A stretch of DNA of 64,000 nucleotides from Adiantum capillus-veneris (GCA_014529385.2 CM043953.1:115914049-115978048); one strand, 5' to 3'. Shown: positions 33,021-45,246, counted from the first letter of the stretch. Notes: a model not told the origin generated them from the sequence alone. Numbers and translations: made by a program.

Positions 33021-36000
33021 AGGCTCAAAAGCTACGAAGGCCATGAGTCGTTAAGGAGCAGGCTCTACTCAAGGAGGTAAGAAAGCTTCTAGCAGCAGGT
33101 TTCATTTATCCAGTGGAGAATTCAGAGTGGGTCTCTCCCGTTGTTGTCACTCCTAAGAAAAACAGCAAGTGGAGGGTGTGTGGATTATCGTCCACTTAAT
33201 GGGGCAACAAAAAGAGATCACTTTCCCCTCCCATTTCAAGATGAGATACTAAATGAAGTAGCTGGTCATGAGAAGTACACTGTGTGTGATGGCTACTCGG
33301 GTTACTTTCAAATAGGTATCGCATTGGAGGATCAATTGAAAACAACCTTTATCACTCCTTGGGGTTGTTATGCTTTTAGAGTCATGCCATTTGGACTGAC
33401 AAATGCTCCTGCAACTTTCCAACGCTTCATGAACATGGTGTTTCAAGCATTCTTTGGAAAGTCCATTAGGGTTTTTATTGATGATTTTTGCATTTATAGC
33501 TCAAAATCATTGTATCTACAAAGGGTAGAAGAAGGTTTAAAGAAGCTCTATGACATGGGAGGTCAACTCAACCCCGACAAGTGTCACATAGCTGAGGATG
33601 AAGTGATCTTGCTTGGTCACAAGGTTTCCTATAAAGGCATTGAGGTGGATCCTTCAAAGGCAAAGGCTCTTATTGAGCTCCCATCACCGAACAGTCTTAA
33701 GGAGGTCATCTCTTTCATTCAGAAGGTGAAGTATATGTCACGCTTCATTCACTTAGCCTCGAAGCTGCTTCATCCTTTGCAAAAGTTGACACAACAAGTA
33801 GAATTTGCATGGTCTGATGAGCTTGAAGAGTATTTTTGTAACATTAAAGTCATTTTGTCAGAGCTACCAACACTCATGCCTCCTTGTTGGGAGTACACAT
33901 TCTTTGTTAGCTCTAGTGTTGGAAGGGAAACAATTGGTGCTGTGTTGCTACAACAAGATCCCCACAGTACAAGGATGCGACCCATCTACTTTGCTAGTAG
34001 GGTCATGAATGCTTTGGAGAGAGACTACACAGAAGCAGAACTCATGATGCTTTCTCTCATGTTTGCGGTGAGAAAGTTTAGATCCTACCTGCTACCAAAA
34101 CCTTTTGTAATTCTCACTGCAGAGAATTTGTTCCCTTGGGTGTCATCTCAAATGAATCTTAGTACTAGGATCTCAAAGTGGATTATGGAGTTGCAAGAGT
34201 TTCAATACTCTTTCAAGGTAGAAGATAGTGTGCGTGCACAATTGGTAGAGATTCTCACTTGTAGGGTGCATGAAAAGGAGATTAAGGTGCCTGAAGTAAA
34301 GACCCTACCATTACCACCACCAAAAAGTATTCCTAATGCTTTTACCTTGCTTTGATGGAGCTTTTCGTCGAGCCACAGGAAAAGCAGGGGGAGGGCTAGT
34401 GTTGCTCAACCCAAGTGGAGAGGTGGTCATGAAAGAGAAGTTCAATCTACCAAGTTCAGCTAGCAACAATGAAGCAAAATACGACACGCTAATTCATGGT
34501 TTGAAGATGTGCATTGGCCAAGGGATACAATGACTCATGGTAAAGGGAGATGCACTTCTCATTGTTAAACAGATTTTAGGCATTTGGGCATGCAAGAATG
34601 AAAGCTTACGGACAAAAGTTCATGCCATTCGTAGATTGTTTAATCAATTTGAAGAAGTGCAACTATATCATATTCCTAGGAAACAGAATGAAGATGCCGA
34701 TTTACTTGCACAGCAAGTAGTTACATGTGTTGAGAAAGAAGTGCAGGTCATCATGGTGGCAGCAAATGTCAAGCAACCGAGATACCAGGGATTGGAGTCA
34801 TTGACTCCCATTATTAGCTACATTTTGGAGGGCGAGTTTCCACAAGACTTCACGAAGGCTCAGAAGAGGACACTCATGAAGAAGGCAATCGCGTATCTCT
34901 TCCTAGAAGGCTCCCTCTATCAAAGAGGGAAGGATAAAGTGTGCAGAAGAGTACCAACTATCGCGGAAATTCCAGCCATTCTAAAAGGTTTTCATGAAGA
35001 GGCATGTGGTGGTCATTTTTCCCAAGAATTAACTGTGAAGAAGATTTTGCTTGCGGGGTATGTTTGGCCAAGTCTGCATGTGGATGTCCAACATTGGTGT
35101 AAAAGTTGTCACAATTGTCAAGTAAATGGGAATAGAAGATTGATTTATGGTCCAAGGAAAATTGTGCTTGCAAATGGACCCTTTGAAAAGTGGGGCATTG
35201 ATGCTATGGGTCCTCTGCCTAGGACAAAAAAAGGTAAACTCTACATTCTAGTGGTTGTAGACTATATGACTAGGTGGGTGGAAGCACAAAGTGTGGCAAA
35301 GGTAAATGAGAGGACAATGAGCAAATTCATCTACAATCACATTTGTTGTAGATTTGGCACACCTTTGGAGATTGTTTCTGATAATGGTCCAGGGTTTAGA
35401 AAGGGATTGCTCACAAAAGTCTGTGAAGAACTTCGCATTCTACATCGTCACAGTACACCCTACTATCCCCAATCAAATGGTTTGGTAGAAAAAGCTAATG
35501 GTGTCATTGCAGGCATCATTAGAAAGATGGTGAAAATCAAGACAAAGTTGTGGGATGACTTCTTGGATGGTGCCTTGTGGGCGTATCGAACCACATATAG
35601 GGAAGCCACGGAGTTCACACCATTTCACTTGGTCTATGGTCAAGAGGCTTTACAGCCAATTGAACTAAACATTCCAACAATGCGACTTCATGGCAAATCA
35701 GCACAAGATGATCAAGAAGCATGGATGGATGGACTTCTTACCTTAGCTGAGCTTGAGTGGAAAGGAGAAGCAGCATACGAGTGCTATAAGAGGAAAGCCA
35801 CACAGACAAAGGAGAAGCTTGACAAGAAACTGAAGGACAAAGGCATCAATGAAGGAGATCTTGTGCTAAGGTATGACAATCGACTCGATAACCATTTTGA
35901 TGCCAAATTTGAAAGAAGATGGCAGGGGCAATACATAGTCAAGAAGGCTTTCAATTCAAGTTACTATCAACTTATGGACTTGAATGGGAAAGAGCACTCC

Positions 36001-36210
36001 AGGAATGTAAACGGCTATCGCTTGAAGCCTTACTTGAGTCGCCTTCTACCAAAGGATCTACCAGAGCAAAAGGCAACTATCCCATGTAAGTATTGTTCCA
36101 TGAAGCATGAGTGTAATACAAACCAAAATTCCAAGAGGCCAAACAATGAAGATCTTGTCAAGGACTCTGAAGCACTCTCTTTGGAAAACATTCTTTATGA
36201 TGGTACATGA
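33021..36210 (+). pseudogene. Element D pol without gag-pro
   Basis: This plus-strand copy enters RT at the equivalent of LRRLGVIKEQ. It keeps GFIYPVENSEWVSPVV, VDYRPLN, RDHFPLPFQDEILNEV, VCDGYSGYFQI and FIDDFCIYS, both RNase H regions, and integrase (GIDAMG, VSDNGPGF, GLVEKANG). Lesions are a 2-bp deletion near 33174 (GTGTGTGG to GTGTGG), a 2-bp deletion near 34350 (before CFDGAF), and TGA at 34531-34533 for CGA. From 34537 it is open for 557 codons. Gag, protease and ORF0b are deleted. It retains the RT C-run that elements A and C lost. Confidence 0.88.
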
Positions 36211-36221
36211 ATATACCATCA

Positions 36222-36238
36222 TCCTGGGGGAGAGCTAA
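36222..36238 (+). promoter_or_regulatory. Polypurine tract of element D
   Basis: CCTGGGGGAGAGCTAA directly precedes the LTR start TGATAGCC at 36239. Confidence 0.65.
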
Positions 36239-37944
36239 TGATAGCCGTTTTTTCGGCTCTCTGTAAATGCCATAGTGAGTTATCTCACCCTATCAAATCA
36301 CTCAAACACTGTGGTTACCCTCACCCTTTCACTGTATATAGGTGCGTGTGAGTTAGGGGACTTTTCCCATATCTCCTTACTGAAATAAAAAACCCTCAAT
36401 TAGCTAGTCATTGGGCTAGTTGACCCAAAAAAATATAAAATATAAAAAATATAAGTATATTATGGCCCATGCGTATGTAAATATTTCTTTGTATATAGGG
36501 CCTAAATAAAAGGATTTTCATAATTATTTTGGTATTTATTTAAATATTTCTACCTAGGTGTGTGTTATTTATGCTCTGTACATTGCCTCACCATTACCAC
36601 AATTTTTCTTACCATTTTTCATACTCTTTATTCCATATAGAAATATTTTCATGTAAGCTTCTCTTATATTTGGTGTAACTCCACCCCAACAAAAATCCAA
36701 AAAAACTAGTTTTATTTATGTGTATATTTTTTCACTATTGTGATTTTTCCCTTCCTACATCTATTTTGTTTTTTTTCTAAAAAATTAGAATACCAAAAAT
36801 ATTTATCTTTTTATGGTAGCCTCATAATGAGAGAGATTTCTTTTGACCCCTTTATATTTTTTCCACTTATATTATTTATATTTGACATGTACATATTTTT
36901 TAGACCCCTCAATATTTGATTTTCTTATTTGTACTATTCACTTATATCATGATCTCAACAATATCTTCAATTATAGACCTACCAAATAAGGTCAAGGGTA
37001 GGTGGCATGCATACATGCACTATGGAGGGCTCACTCTTGGAGGTATTCAAAAGAATCATCCAAAGAAGGACCCCACAAGGACCTTGTGCAGTGAAAAAAA
37101 ACGGTCGGTTTTGCTGAATTTTTAAAGTTCACTTGCTCTCCGAATTTGAAAAGGTGATACAAACAAAAGTTGTAGCTCGTGAACTGAACTTTGGCCTCAA
37201 ATTTTTTCAAATTTTTTTGAGCTACGAGCTGTGAGCTATGATTTTATTAGTGGACCCTAGTTTTCCCATGCTATGCAGCCACACTCTCTCTTCCACTTTA
37301 TCATTTTCCTCTTTCACACACACTTCTCCGCTCATCATCCCCACCTCTCTCACCACTCCTCTCTGCACCCTACTCACGTTCTCCTCAACCTTGAAGAATA
37401 AGAGAAACCATGGTGAACTCATACCTCCCAAACACAATTCCATTCCAAAATTGACCACCTAGTCTCATTTTTCCTCCTCCAATTTACCCATATCTATCAA
37501 AAAAACCACAAAATTCAGCCTCTTCTCTTAAAAGATAGCATCATGGTGGTTGATTACTCAGCTTCAATTACCTTGTCTCTCAAGGAAGGTCAAGAGTGGA
37601 GAAAAAATGTACCGTCAAAGCTAGTGGACCGTCATCAAGCGTCAAAATTGACCCTACTCAAGACACTTGGAGCATCAACCTTGTAAGAAATCCACCTTTT
37701 CTTACCTCTTAAGAGTTTTTCTTCCTTATTTGTATCCTACATGGATACTCCCATTGTAAATATCCAATTCCATTTGTAAATTAATACTAACACTAACCCA
37801 CTATGAAAAGTCCTATCACCTCCATTTCTCTCCTCTCTCTTTCCCCACCAACTTCTTGATAATTCCAAGCAAAAGAAATTAGATAAATTAATGAAAATCT
37901 AACCCAACCATGGTTAGAGGAGTAACCCTAGCCTTCAAAATTGC

Positions 37945-37952
37945 TATAAAAG
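37945..37952 (+). promoter_or_regulatory. LTR TATA box (TATAAAAG)
   Basis: Same context as 5457-5464 (AATTGCTATAAAAGGAGG). Confidence 0.5.
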
Positions 37953-38612
37953 GAGGGTGTAGCTAGCACAAAAGGGGGAGCCATAAGTAAGAGCACTATG
38001 CTATAGCTTGAGAAGCCAAGCTCAACCTCTCTAGAAGGAGCTCCTGAGTGGAAGCTCATTGTCTTATGCATGTGCATGTGTTGTAATAGGAGATTAGCAA
38101 GGGAACTCTATGCCATTGTAAGAGAGAGAGTGATCACTCAATTGAGAGTAGGAAATCTATCATTTCTCCTACTAGTGTAAGCCCAACATTTGCTGAATCA
38201 AGGAGGGTGGATTTGGACTAAGCTTGGATACTTTGTCTCTCTTCCCACGTGAAGTAATGGACAACAATGATGTGTAAGTGTCTTGGTGTTTTTTTTTTGT
38301 TAAGTTCTTGATAGCTTGTCTCTAGTGTTGTCATCAATTTAGCCATAAATCCCACATACTGTAAGAGGGCGACAGGGTGGAGAGGACTCCCCTGGCCTTA
38401 AGACAGTGAGTGGGGTGGCTTTTCTTGTGATGTGTTGTGGTGTAATTTACTCAAGCTATGTTTAACAAATACTAATATCACTTTGATTGGTCATGACAGA
38501 TTTGTAAGAAGGTATTAGTGCAACAAACACCCCCTCCCCCTTCTCTCTCTTTCCTACATATATAATTTTGTTTGCTTGATCATTGACGATACGTTTCAAA
38601 GCAGCCCGAGCA

Positions 38613-38741
<129 letters not shown>

Positions 38742-38915
38742 TACACGTCCTAGTTCGCATCCAAAACTAGGTGGTGCCCCAAATTTGTGTAGGGTTAGGT
38801 TGCGGGTTTGTGTGTGTGTTTGTTGTTTTTCCAACCCCAACCCAATTGAGCAGCACGGGAGCCTTGAAGGGTGTCTAGAGGTTGCTCTTCTTGTTGCCTG
38901 TCCCGGACCGCTTCA

Positions 38916-38919
38916 ATGG
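38916..38919. repeat. 4-bp target-site duplication ATGG (right)
   Basis: Matches 3740-3743. The sequence after it continues the family-3 leader. Confidence 0.7.
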
Positions 38920-39036
38920 TATTTTTCAGTCTAATCAACTCCAAATTGGACTAAAATTGACTAGGAGGCTTGCCTTAGGCCATATAACACCTTACAATGC
39001 TCAAAGTCAAATTCTGGCTTTATTTGCTTGCATTAG

Positions 39037-39056
39037 ACATCCTACACGTAGGATGT
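39037..39056. repeat. Palindromic motif, copy 2
   Basis: ACATCCTACACGTAGGATGT: 20 bp with one central mismatch to the perfect palindrome. Confidence 0.8.
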
Positions 39057-39159
39057 ATTTTTCTTCAGAATGGCTTCAAACTAAAGGCTCAAGCTCCCCT
39101 TGAGTTGCTGATCACCTTGGTATACTCAGATTTCAGTTTGGAGTCCCAAATCATTCAGA

Positions 39160-39183
39160 AGACATCCTACGCATAGAATGTCT
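39160..39183. repeat. Palindromic motif, copy 3
   Basis: The extended 24-bp form (AGACATCC...AATGTCT) has two departures from self-complementarity. Confidence 0.75.
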
Positions 39184-39602
39184 TTTTGGCCTGTTTGACC
39201 CCAGATTGGTTCCACAGCTTCCCCTTGATGTTAGTATCCCAGTGGTATGCTTAGATTTTGATTTGGATGTCAAAAGTCCCAAACTTCAACTATTTTTTTC
39301 TTTGTCAGTCAAAAGTGCTAAAGTCCACTTTGAACCCAATTTTCTTGCCCAAATGAGGTGAAACCCCTTTCAGTCACTCAATATATCATGCAAGACACAC
39401 TCATGTAGACATCTTATGGTTTTGGTCTCAAGTTAATGTTTTGGCACTATTTGGGTAGGATGTTTAGCAATTTCAGTCTATCTGGCCTTATCCTATCAAG
39501 AGATGGCCAAATTTCCCTTTTCCAATTGAAATTAGGGTAAACCCTACCTTCTGAACACACTGGTCAACTCAAAATCCCAAAATTCCTCCCAGATTGGCCT
39601 GT

Positions 39603-39626
39603 AGACTTCCTACGGATAGGATGTCT
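39603..39626. repeat. Palindromic motif, copy 4
   Basis: The extended 24-bp form (AGACTTCC...GGATGTCT) has few departures from the consensus. Confidence 0.75.
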
Positions 39627-40156
39627 CCTGGCTTAAAATTAAAGTTTTTTCTGACAGGAATGCTTCTGATGCTCTGAAGACCTGTTAGAAACACTCACAG
39701 TAACTTTTGGACTTCAATTAGGCTTTCAGCCACACTTTTGTGTCTCTTTGCTTCTTTTACAAACTTGTAATGATTCTACCAAACAAGTGTACATGCATGA
39801 AATGCTCTAGATCTGAATCATGATGTCCTACTTACTCTACTCCTACCTATCATGAAGAAATGGTGATAATGGTGTTTTTGGTTGCTTTTTGGCCTCTCCG
39901 GACTCTCAAGCTCTCCTCTCACCGCTTCTACCACTTCAACTCCTACTCTAGAACTCGACTATTACCTAAAACTACCTAAGTCTACCTCCTATACCTAAGT
40001 TTAAGGATCTAGGCCAGACACACGCTTCCTAGACTTCCTCTAGGACCTAGAGAGTCCTCCACCCTCTGATCCTATCTAAATGTAAAGCGAGACTCTTGGC
40101 AAGCCAAAAATCCCAATCCTCAAGGACTAGTCTCCGTCACCTACCTAAGGTTTTCG

Positions 40157-40174
40157 TCCCCGGCAGCGGCGCCA
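40157..40174 (-). promoter_or_regulatory. tRNA-Asp-type primer-binding site of family 3
   Basis: On the minus strand it reads TGGCGCCGCTGCCGGGGA, one base away from an LTR ending in CCAACA. This is the common plant Ty3/gypsy primer site complementary to tRNA-Asp, as I remember it. Confidence 0.8.
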
Positions 40175-40175
40175 A

Positions 40176-41108
40176 TGTTGGACGGATACGCCGCGACGGA
40201 CGTCAGCACAGCGAGAACTCACCTAACAAGTAATGTCAGCTAAAGACGAAGCTCGACCCGCAGGCGCGTGGAAGCAAGCATAAGGTGTCAACCTACACTA
40301 TACCAACTCCTAACTAATTCCTACAGAGGTCCCTACCAATTGTCTAAGTCACAGTCTTCAAAAGTGCAAAAGAGGAATCTTCCTACAACGCTTGTTAGAG
40401 CCGAACACCCATCAAACACTTTCGAAACACCATAGAGCTTGAAGGAGACCCTACTAATACCTTTAGGCCGCTCTCCCTAAGGTCTATAAACCAAAATCAC
40501 GACCCAAAACACCCGGTGTAGAAACACGTAGGATGTCTAGCCGAAATCTGCAGGTCTTTGTTTCCGAAATCTGAAGTGCCTAATGTGTAGCTCTACTCAA
40601 TGTGAATGTGTGGATATGCTGCAATGCGAAATCAAATAACGCATGCTCACCCAAACAACTGATGAAGCTCGTAGAAGGAGCTCCCAAATCCGGACTGTAC
40701 ATGTGCAATGTTGGTATCGGCTTGTAGCTCTAGTCGGGGGCAACACGCTGCACTTCTCTGCACTCGATTCCGACCACCGTAGCACATGTAGCGTCAAGAA
40801 GAAGCTCACACTCTCTCTCACGTACAAAGTACGCTCACTCACTGACTTCAAACTTGTTTAAAATGACAAAAGGTTTTTCATTAAGGTCAAAAAGTGGTAT
40901 ATACCTTACAACTTCTCAAACCCTAAAGTTCCAAAATCAACCATCTACTCAATCTAACTATCAAAACTTGGATACAATCTGAAAACTTCTGTAAGTCCCA
41001 ATATGTACAATGTGAAAAATCGGGTTTTCCTCAATGAATGAATAATTAAAAAAATAATAATAGGCCGCCGAGTAGTTAGATGCCGTGGGGTGTGTCCAGC
41101 TTCTAACA
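40176..41108 (-). repeat. Family-3 5' LTR
   Basis: This 933-bp LTR reads TGTTAGAAGCTGG...CCGTCCAACA on the minus strand. Its ends are short inverted repeats (TGTT/AACA). One edge touches the PBS. A half palindromic motif lies at 40527-40538. The AT-rich stretch near 41040-41060 lies in the U3 part. The partner 3' LTR is outside the window. Confidence 0.72.
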
Positions 41109-41439
41109 TTCTCCATCCATAACTTTGCATGCTATTGGTTACATGCATAATATCTGATCGATTGCGATGCTTTTATTAAGTATAATCATAAGATCCTAAT
41201 TAACTATCCTTCACAACACCTAAGTAATCCGGAGATCACGGTGGTCTAACTTAACCAAACTATATAATGATCAAACTAAGAAGAAGAAAGAAAACAAATA
41301 GCGAATTTGACCAATAGAATCATTGTCGTAGTGTTATAAAAAATTTTAAAAAATTTTAAAAAATAAAAGAGCTTAGCTTTGAAGTATGATTGCTATCATA
41401 ATTCCCTTTGTCCGAGTGATATCCAAGGACGTTTTGCTA
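41109..41439 (-). other. Leader remnant of an LTR element with tRNA-Met-type PBS
   Basis: There is no gene. The stretch lies between the family-3 LTR and a minus-strand tRNA-Met-type PBS. It is therefore probably the leader of the element whose LTR is 41453-41927, interrupted by the family-3 insertion. Confidence 0.4.
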
Positions 41440-41451
41440 GCTCTGATACCA
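41440..41451 (-). promoter_or_regulatory. Primer-binding site, initiator tRNA-Met type
   Basis: Minus-strand TGGTATCAGAGC is the standard plant Ty1/copia primer site, complementary to initiator tRNA-Met. It lies one base from the LTR end at 41453. Confidence 0.7.
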
Positions 41452-41452
41452 C

Positions 41453-41927
41453 TGCTATAGTTGGAAGCCTGGCTACCCTGCAAAATACTCGAAAATAGCA
41501 CATAGCAAGACAACTACATACCTGTTGACTCGCACAAATCCATAATCGAGCAGAACACAAACAGAGAGAGACAGAGAGCGGGAGAGAGCAAGAGAGCGCG
41601 TGCAGGCGCACCTCCTAGAGCGGAGTGCTACGTAGGCACGGCGAGAGAGAAGAGAGGAGAGGAGAGAAGAATACAAAGACACTGGGTGCAATCTCCCCCC
41701 GTGCAAGAGTGACCATTTCCCTCTTGCACGTATTTGTTATATAGATTTTTTGAATGGTCAAATTGGTTACAAACTTGCCGGCCGGTCATAATTGGCCAAA
41801 GCTCATAAAAGAGCACTTGAATAATAAAATGTACATGATATACAGATACATTTGCATAGGCCAAGCTGGGTCTAGTCTTTTCCACCTGTCAGCTGTAATA
41901 AAATCATAAAATATCATTTCTATAACA
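41453..41927 (-). repeat. Putative LTR, probably Ty1/copia
   Basis: This 475-bp segment reads TGTTATAG...CTATAGCA on the minus strand, giving imperfect inverted ends next to a tRNA-Met-type PBS. It contains GA-rich stretches near 41560-41600 and 41640-41665. Only one LTR is visible, so the boundary at 41927 rests on the terminal inverted repeat alone. Confidence 0.5.
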
Positions 41928-42706
<779 letters not shown>

Positions 42707-42720
42707 GCGCGCGCTCTTGT

Positions 42721-42930
42721 CTTAGTTCATGCCTACCAGTTTTGGATCCCATAGTACTTTTATCTTATCATGTTATCATTTTATCATTTTGTCATTTCGT
42801 TTTGTTACTCTGACTTTGTATCAGATTCCACACATTGTAACCCTTTGGTCCCATAGGTCATTTTGTCCTTTTTGAAGACATTAAATTAATGTAATATACC
42901 ATTTCCTTTCATTTTATTTCTCTCTCGATC
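42721..42930 (+). repeat. LINE 3'-UTR-like repeat, copy 1
   Basis: CTTAGTTCATGCCTACCAG to TTCATTTTATTTCTCTCTC matches 60600-60780, which directly follows a LINE-type RT C-terminus. Shared blocks are CTCTGACTTTGTATCAGAT, ACATTGTAAC, TTGGTC(C/T)CATAGGTCA and TTTTGAAGAC. The copy ends in pyrimidine-rich sequence. Confidence 0.7.
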
Positions 42931-43007
42931 AAGCACAGGAGCTACGGAGATCCAGACGGCTATGTAGCTTTGGGGCTACATAGCAGAGAGTACAACAGAG
43001 GATTTGA

Positions 43008-43068
43008 GCCATACTCTCTCGATATCTACAGTGCAAATGAGCATGGATTCTAGTAGTAGTAGTAGTAG
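43008..43068 (+). repeat. Direct repeat flanking the CACTA-like segment (left)
   Basis: GCCATACTCTCTCGATATCT ... ATGGATTCTAGTAGTAGTAG recurs at 44027-44083 with few mismatches. It includes an AGT trinucleotide run. Confidence 0.75.
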
Positions 43069-43112
43069 TAGTTTTCACTACAAGAGGTTGTGTGCTCTTG
43101 TGATGCTGTTAG

Positions 43113-43325
43113 CGACGGAAATACACTGGGCTTTTATAACCCCCGGCGTCGCTAAAACCGTCGCTACGAGAGCGTCGCTATATGCGACGCTATAGGCGTT
43201 GCTATATGCGTCGCTATATAGAGACGCTCATAGCGACGGTCATAGCGACGGTTATAGCAACGTTTACACAGAAGTCTATAGCGACGCTCCAGAGCCATAA
43301 ATAGCGACGGTTATAGCGACGCCTA
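43113..43325. repeat. Subterminal repeat field of TAGCGACG / CGTCGCTA
   Basis: About a dozen copies of the 8-mer lie in both orientations, often as ATAGCGACGGT or GTCGCTATA. These are the likely transposase-binding repeats of the CACTA-like element. Confidence 0.8.
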
Positions 43326-43677
43326 AGAGAATTTTTTTTTGGTGACAGGGCATTGAATGCCCTGCCACCCATCAACCATATTGTACTTGATTCACTTTTT
43401 TAAAAAAGTGCAAGGGTAGATAATAGACCCAAAATAGTCACCCACAAGACGCATTGTTTGCAAAATTGACAAGCGTAAAATTGACAATTGTACACATCAT
43501 AGGCAAAATGAATTGATTGGCAAATGTAATAATGACAATTGTACAACATCATAGGCATAACTAATTGATTGGCAAAATGAACTGCGGTGACAAATGTAAT
43601 AATATACATGGTTTAAAAAGACGTATAAAATCCGTCTCATGATACATAAGCTATGAGAAACCCTAAACTAATGCTAT

Positions 43678-43944
43678 CTAGCTACGGCTAAACTGACGTC
43701 GTCTAGTCAGACGTCTCTTTGCGTCCAAGCGGCGTATCTGTCGGATTCTGCAAAAAGAGACAATAAGATAGCTTTCAGTAAGTATAAACATATAACGACA
43801 TTTATAAAACAATACAAAAAATAGAAAAGAGTAAACCCTAATACTAACCATGCCGCCGCGAGAACTGAGAATGTCTATCAGGGCGTTTAAGCCCTTCCTG
43901 CCTGTGTACTCGCGCTCGTACGGTGTAGGATCACGTCCTGTCAT
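43678..43944 (-). pseudogene. Possible two-exon remnant inside the CACTA-like element
   Basis: On the minus strand the segment MTGRDPTPYEREYTGRKGLN ... DILSSRGGM is followed by a GT start (GTTAGTATTAG), an AT-rich stretch and a CAG. The reading then continues as NPTDTPLGRKETSD-stop. This looks like the end of a spliced gene. I do not recognise the protein. It may be the 3' end of a transposon gene. Confidence 0.35.
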
Positions 43945-44026
43945 CGACCACTGTCAAAACATACAAAGATTTCATTATGTTAGAATTAAAAAACTCCCAT
44001 TTGGAAACATTAGTAGAACATTTCAT

Positions 44027-44083
44027 GCCATACTCTCTCGATATCTAGAGTGCAAATGAGGATGGATTCTAGTAGTAGTAGCA
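44027..44083 (+). repeat. Direct repeat flanking the CACTA-like segment (right)
   Basis: Partner of 43008-43068. Confidence 0.75.
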
Positions 44084-44100
44084 GTATTTTGTAGTCTTTT

Positions 44101-44201
44101 GGCACCCATACATGGTATCAGATTCACAGTTTTGTAACAGTTTGGACTCATAGTTGATTTTAGCCTTTTGAAGATGTCAATATAACATCTCTTTTCATTC
44201 G

Positions 44202-44255
<54 letters not shown>
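44101..44255 (+). repeat. LINE 3'-UTR-like repeat, copy 2, with CT tail
   Basis: GGTATCAGATTCACAGTTTTGTAAC ... TTTTGAAGATGTCAATATAAC matches 60655-60770 and runs into a CT tract (44205-44255). A shorter third piece follows at about 44268-44350 (GTTTGGTCTCATAGGTTATT). Confidence 0.65.
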
Positions 44256-44260
<5 letters not shown>

Positions 44261-44474
44261 CACATTTTTTATAGCAGTTTGGTCTCATAGGTTATTTTGC
44301 CCTTTTGACCTAATTGTAATGATTAGTAGAACATTTCATTTCTTTCTCCCTATCTCGATCATTTTGGCCTAGCATTAATTTAACAAATCATTTCATTTCA
44401 TTTTGGTCTTTTAAATTCACTCCATTTCATAACCTAGTTATATTTGATTTCATTTCATTTCATTAACCAAAACA

Positions 44475-44476
<2 letters not shown>

Positions 44477-44517
<41 letters not shown>
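44477..44517 (+). repeat. CT microsatellite, 41 bp
   Basis: Follows a stretch of CATTTCATT-like repeats similar to the tail of the 3'-UTR-like family. Confidence 0.9.
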
Positions 44518-44524
<7 letters not shown>

Positions 44525-45246
44525 AGTGAACAAACAAATGATAATAAATCAAAAATTAACCAAAAAAATTTAAACTAGACCAAAATATTTACCTGATGAG
44601 TGACCTAGTTGAGCTTCACACCTCGCCTCAGCTTGCATACGTTGCTGTCTCTACAATAAAAACGACAGCGTTAACCTTGCCTATCTCTACTCTACAATAA
44701 AAAAAGCGTGAGAGAGTGGGGGTAATGATAGTCTAGAATTTTAGGTGGGTGGTATGGGCATTGAACACCCAACGGATCTCGAAAACCCTAACGAACTGTT
44801 GTATTTATTTGTTGTTCTTTTGTGTATGGTTTAACTTGCAGACTTGAGCGTTCTATGCTTCGTACAGGTGTGTCGTCCTGGACGCATTATTTTTCTTAGA
44901 GTGTTTTAACTTTTAACAGAAAGTTACATTCCTAAATTTTTGGAGATCAGAGAATGCATGGAGCTCATCGCATATTTACTGTGCAATTTAGTGTTTTGAT
45001 CATGTGCTAATGCAAGCAACAGAGGGCATGCTAGAGCACTCTATAAACCCTAAATGCGAAACCCTACACTCTAAACCCCATTGCAGCTGGCGGAATTGTG
45101 CTACATAGTGTGAGACTCCTTTCTATCTTGGATGCGCCCTATTGTATGTTTTCCAAGGCAAAATTAAGGACGACTGAGAGAGAGAGGACTTGTCTTCAAT
45201 TTGAACTAAGGTAAAAGATTCGCCACCAAGTTTGTTCTTTGACCTG

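Larger units (their letters stand above)
38920..40156 (-). other. Right half of the family-3 leader, degenerate tandem repeats
   Basis: There is no gene. Degenerate units of roughly 120 bp recur; compare CTCCCCTTGAGTTGCTGATC near 39091 with CTTCCCCTTGATGTTAGTAT near 39220. Some units carry a palindromic motif (39037-39056, 39160-39183, 39603-39626; half-site 39455-39465). Read on the minus strand, the leader joins the PBS at 40157-40174 to gag at 3174, about 1.8 kb once the insertion is removed. Confidence 0.7.
43076..44096. mobile_element. CACTA-like DNA transposon, degenerate
   Basis: The left end CACTACAAGAG matches the CACTA terminal signature. It is followed by a 215-bp field of TAGCGACG and CGTCGCTA repeats (43113-43325), as expected for CACTA subterminal repeats. 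The right end TTTTGTAGTC is one base from the expected TTGTAGTG. TTT lies outside both ends and could be the 3-bp duplication. The right side lacks the GCGACG field, so the element is deleted or the end is wrong. Confidence 0.5.
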
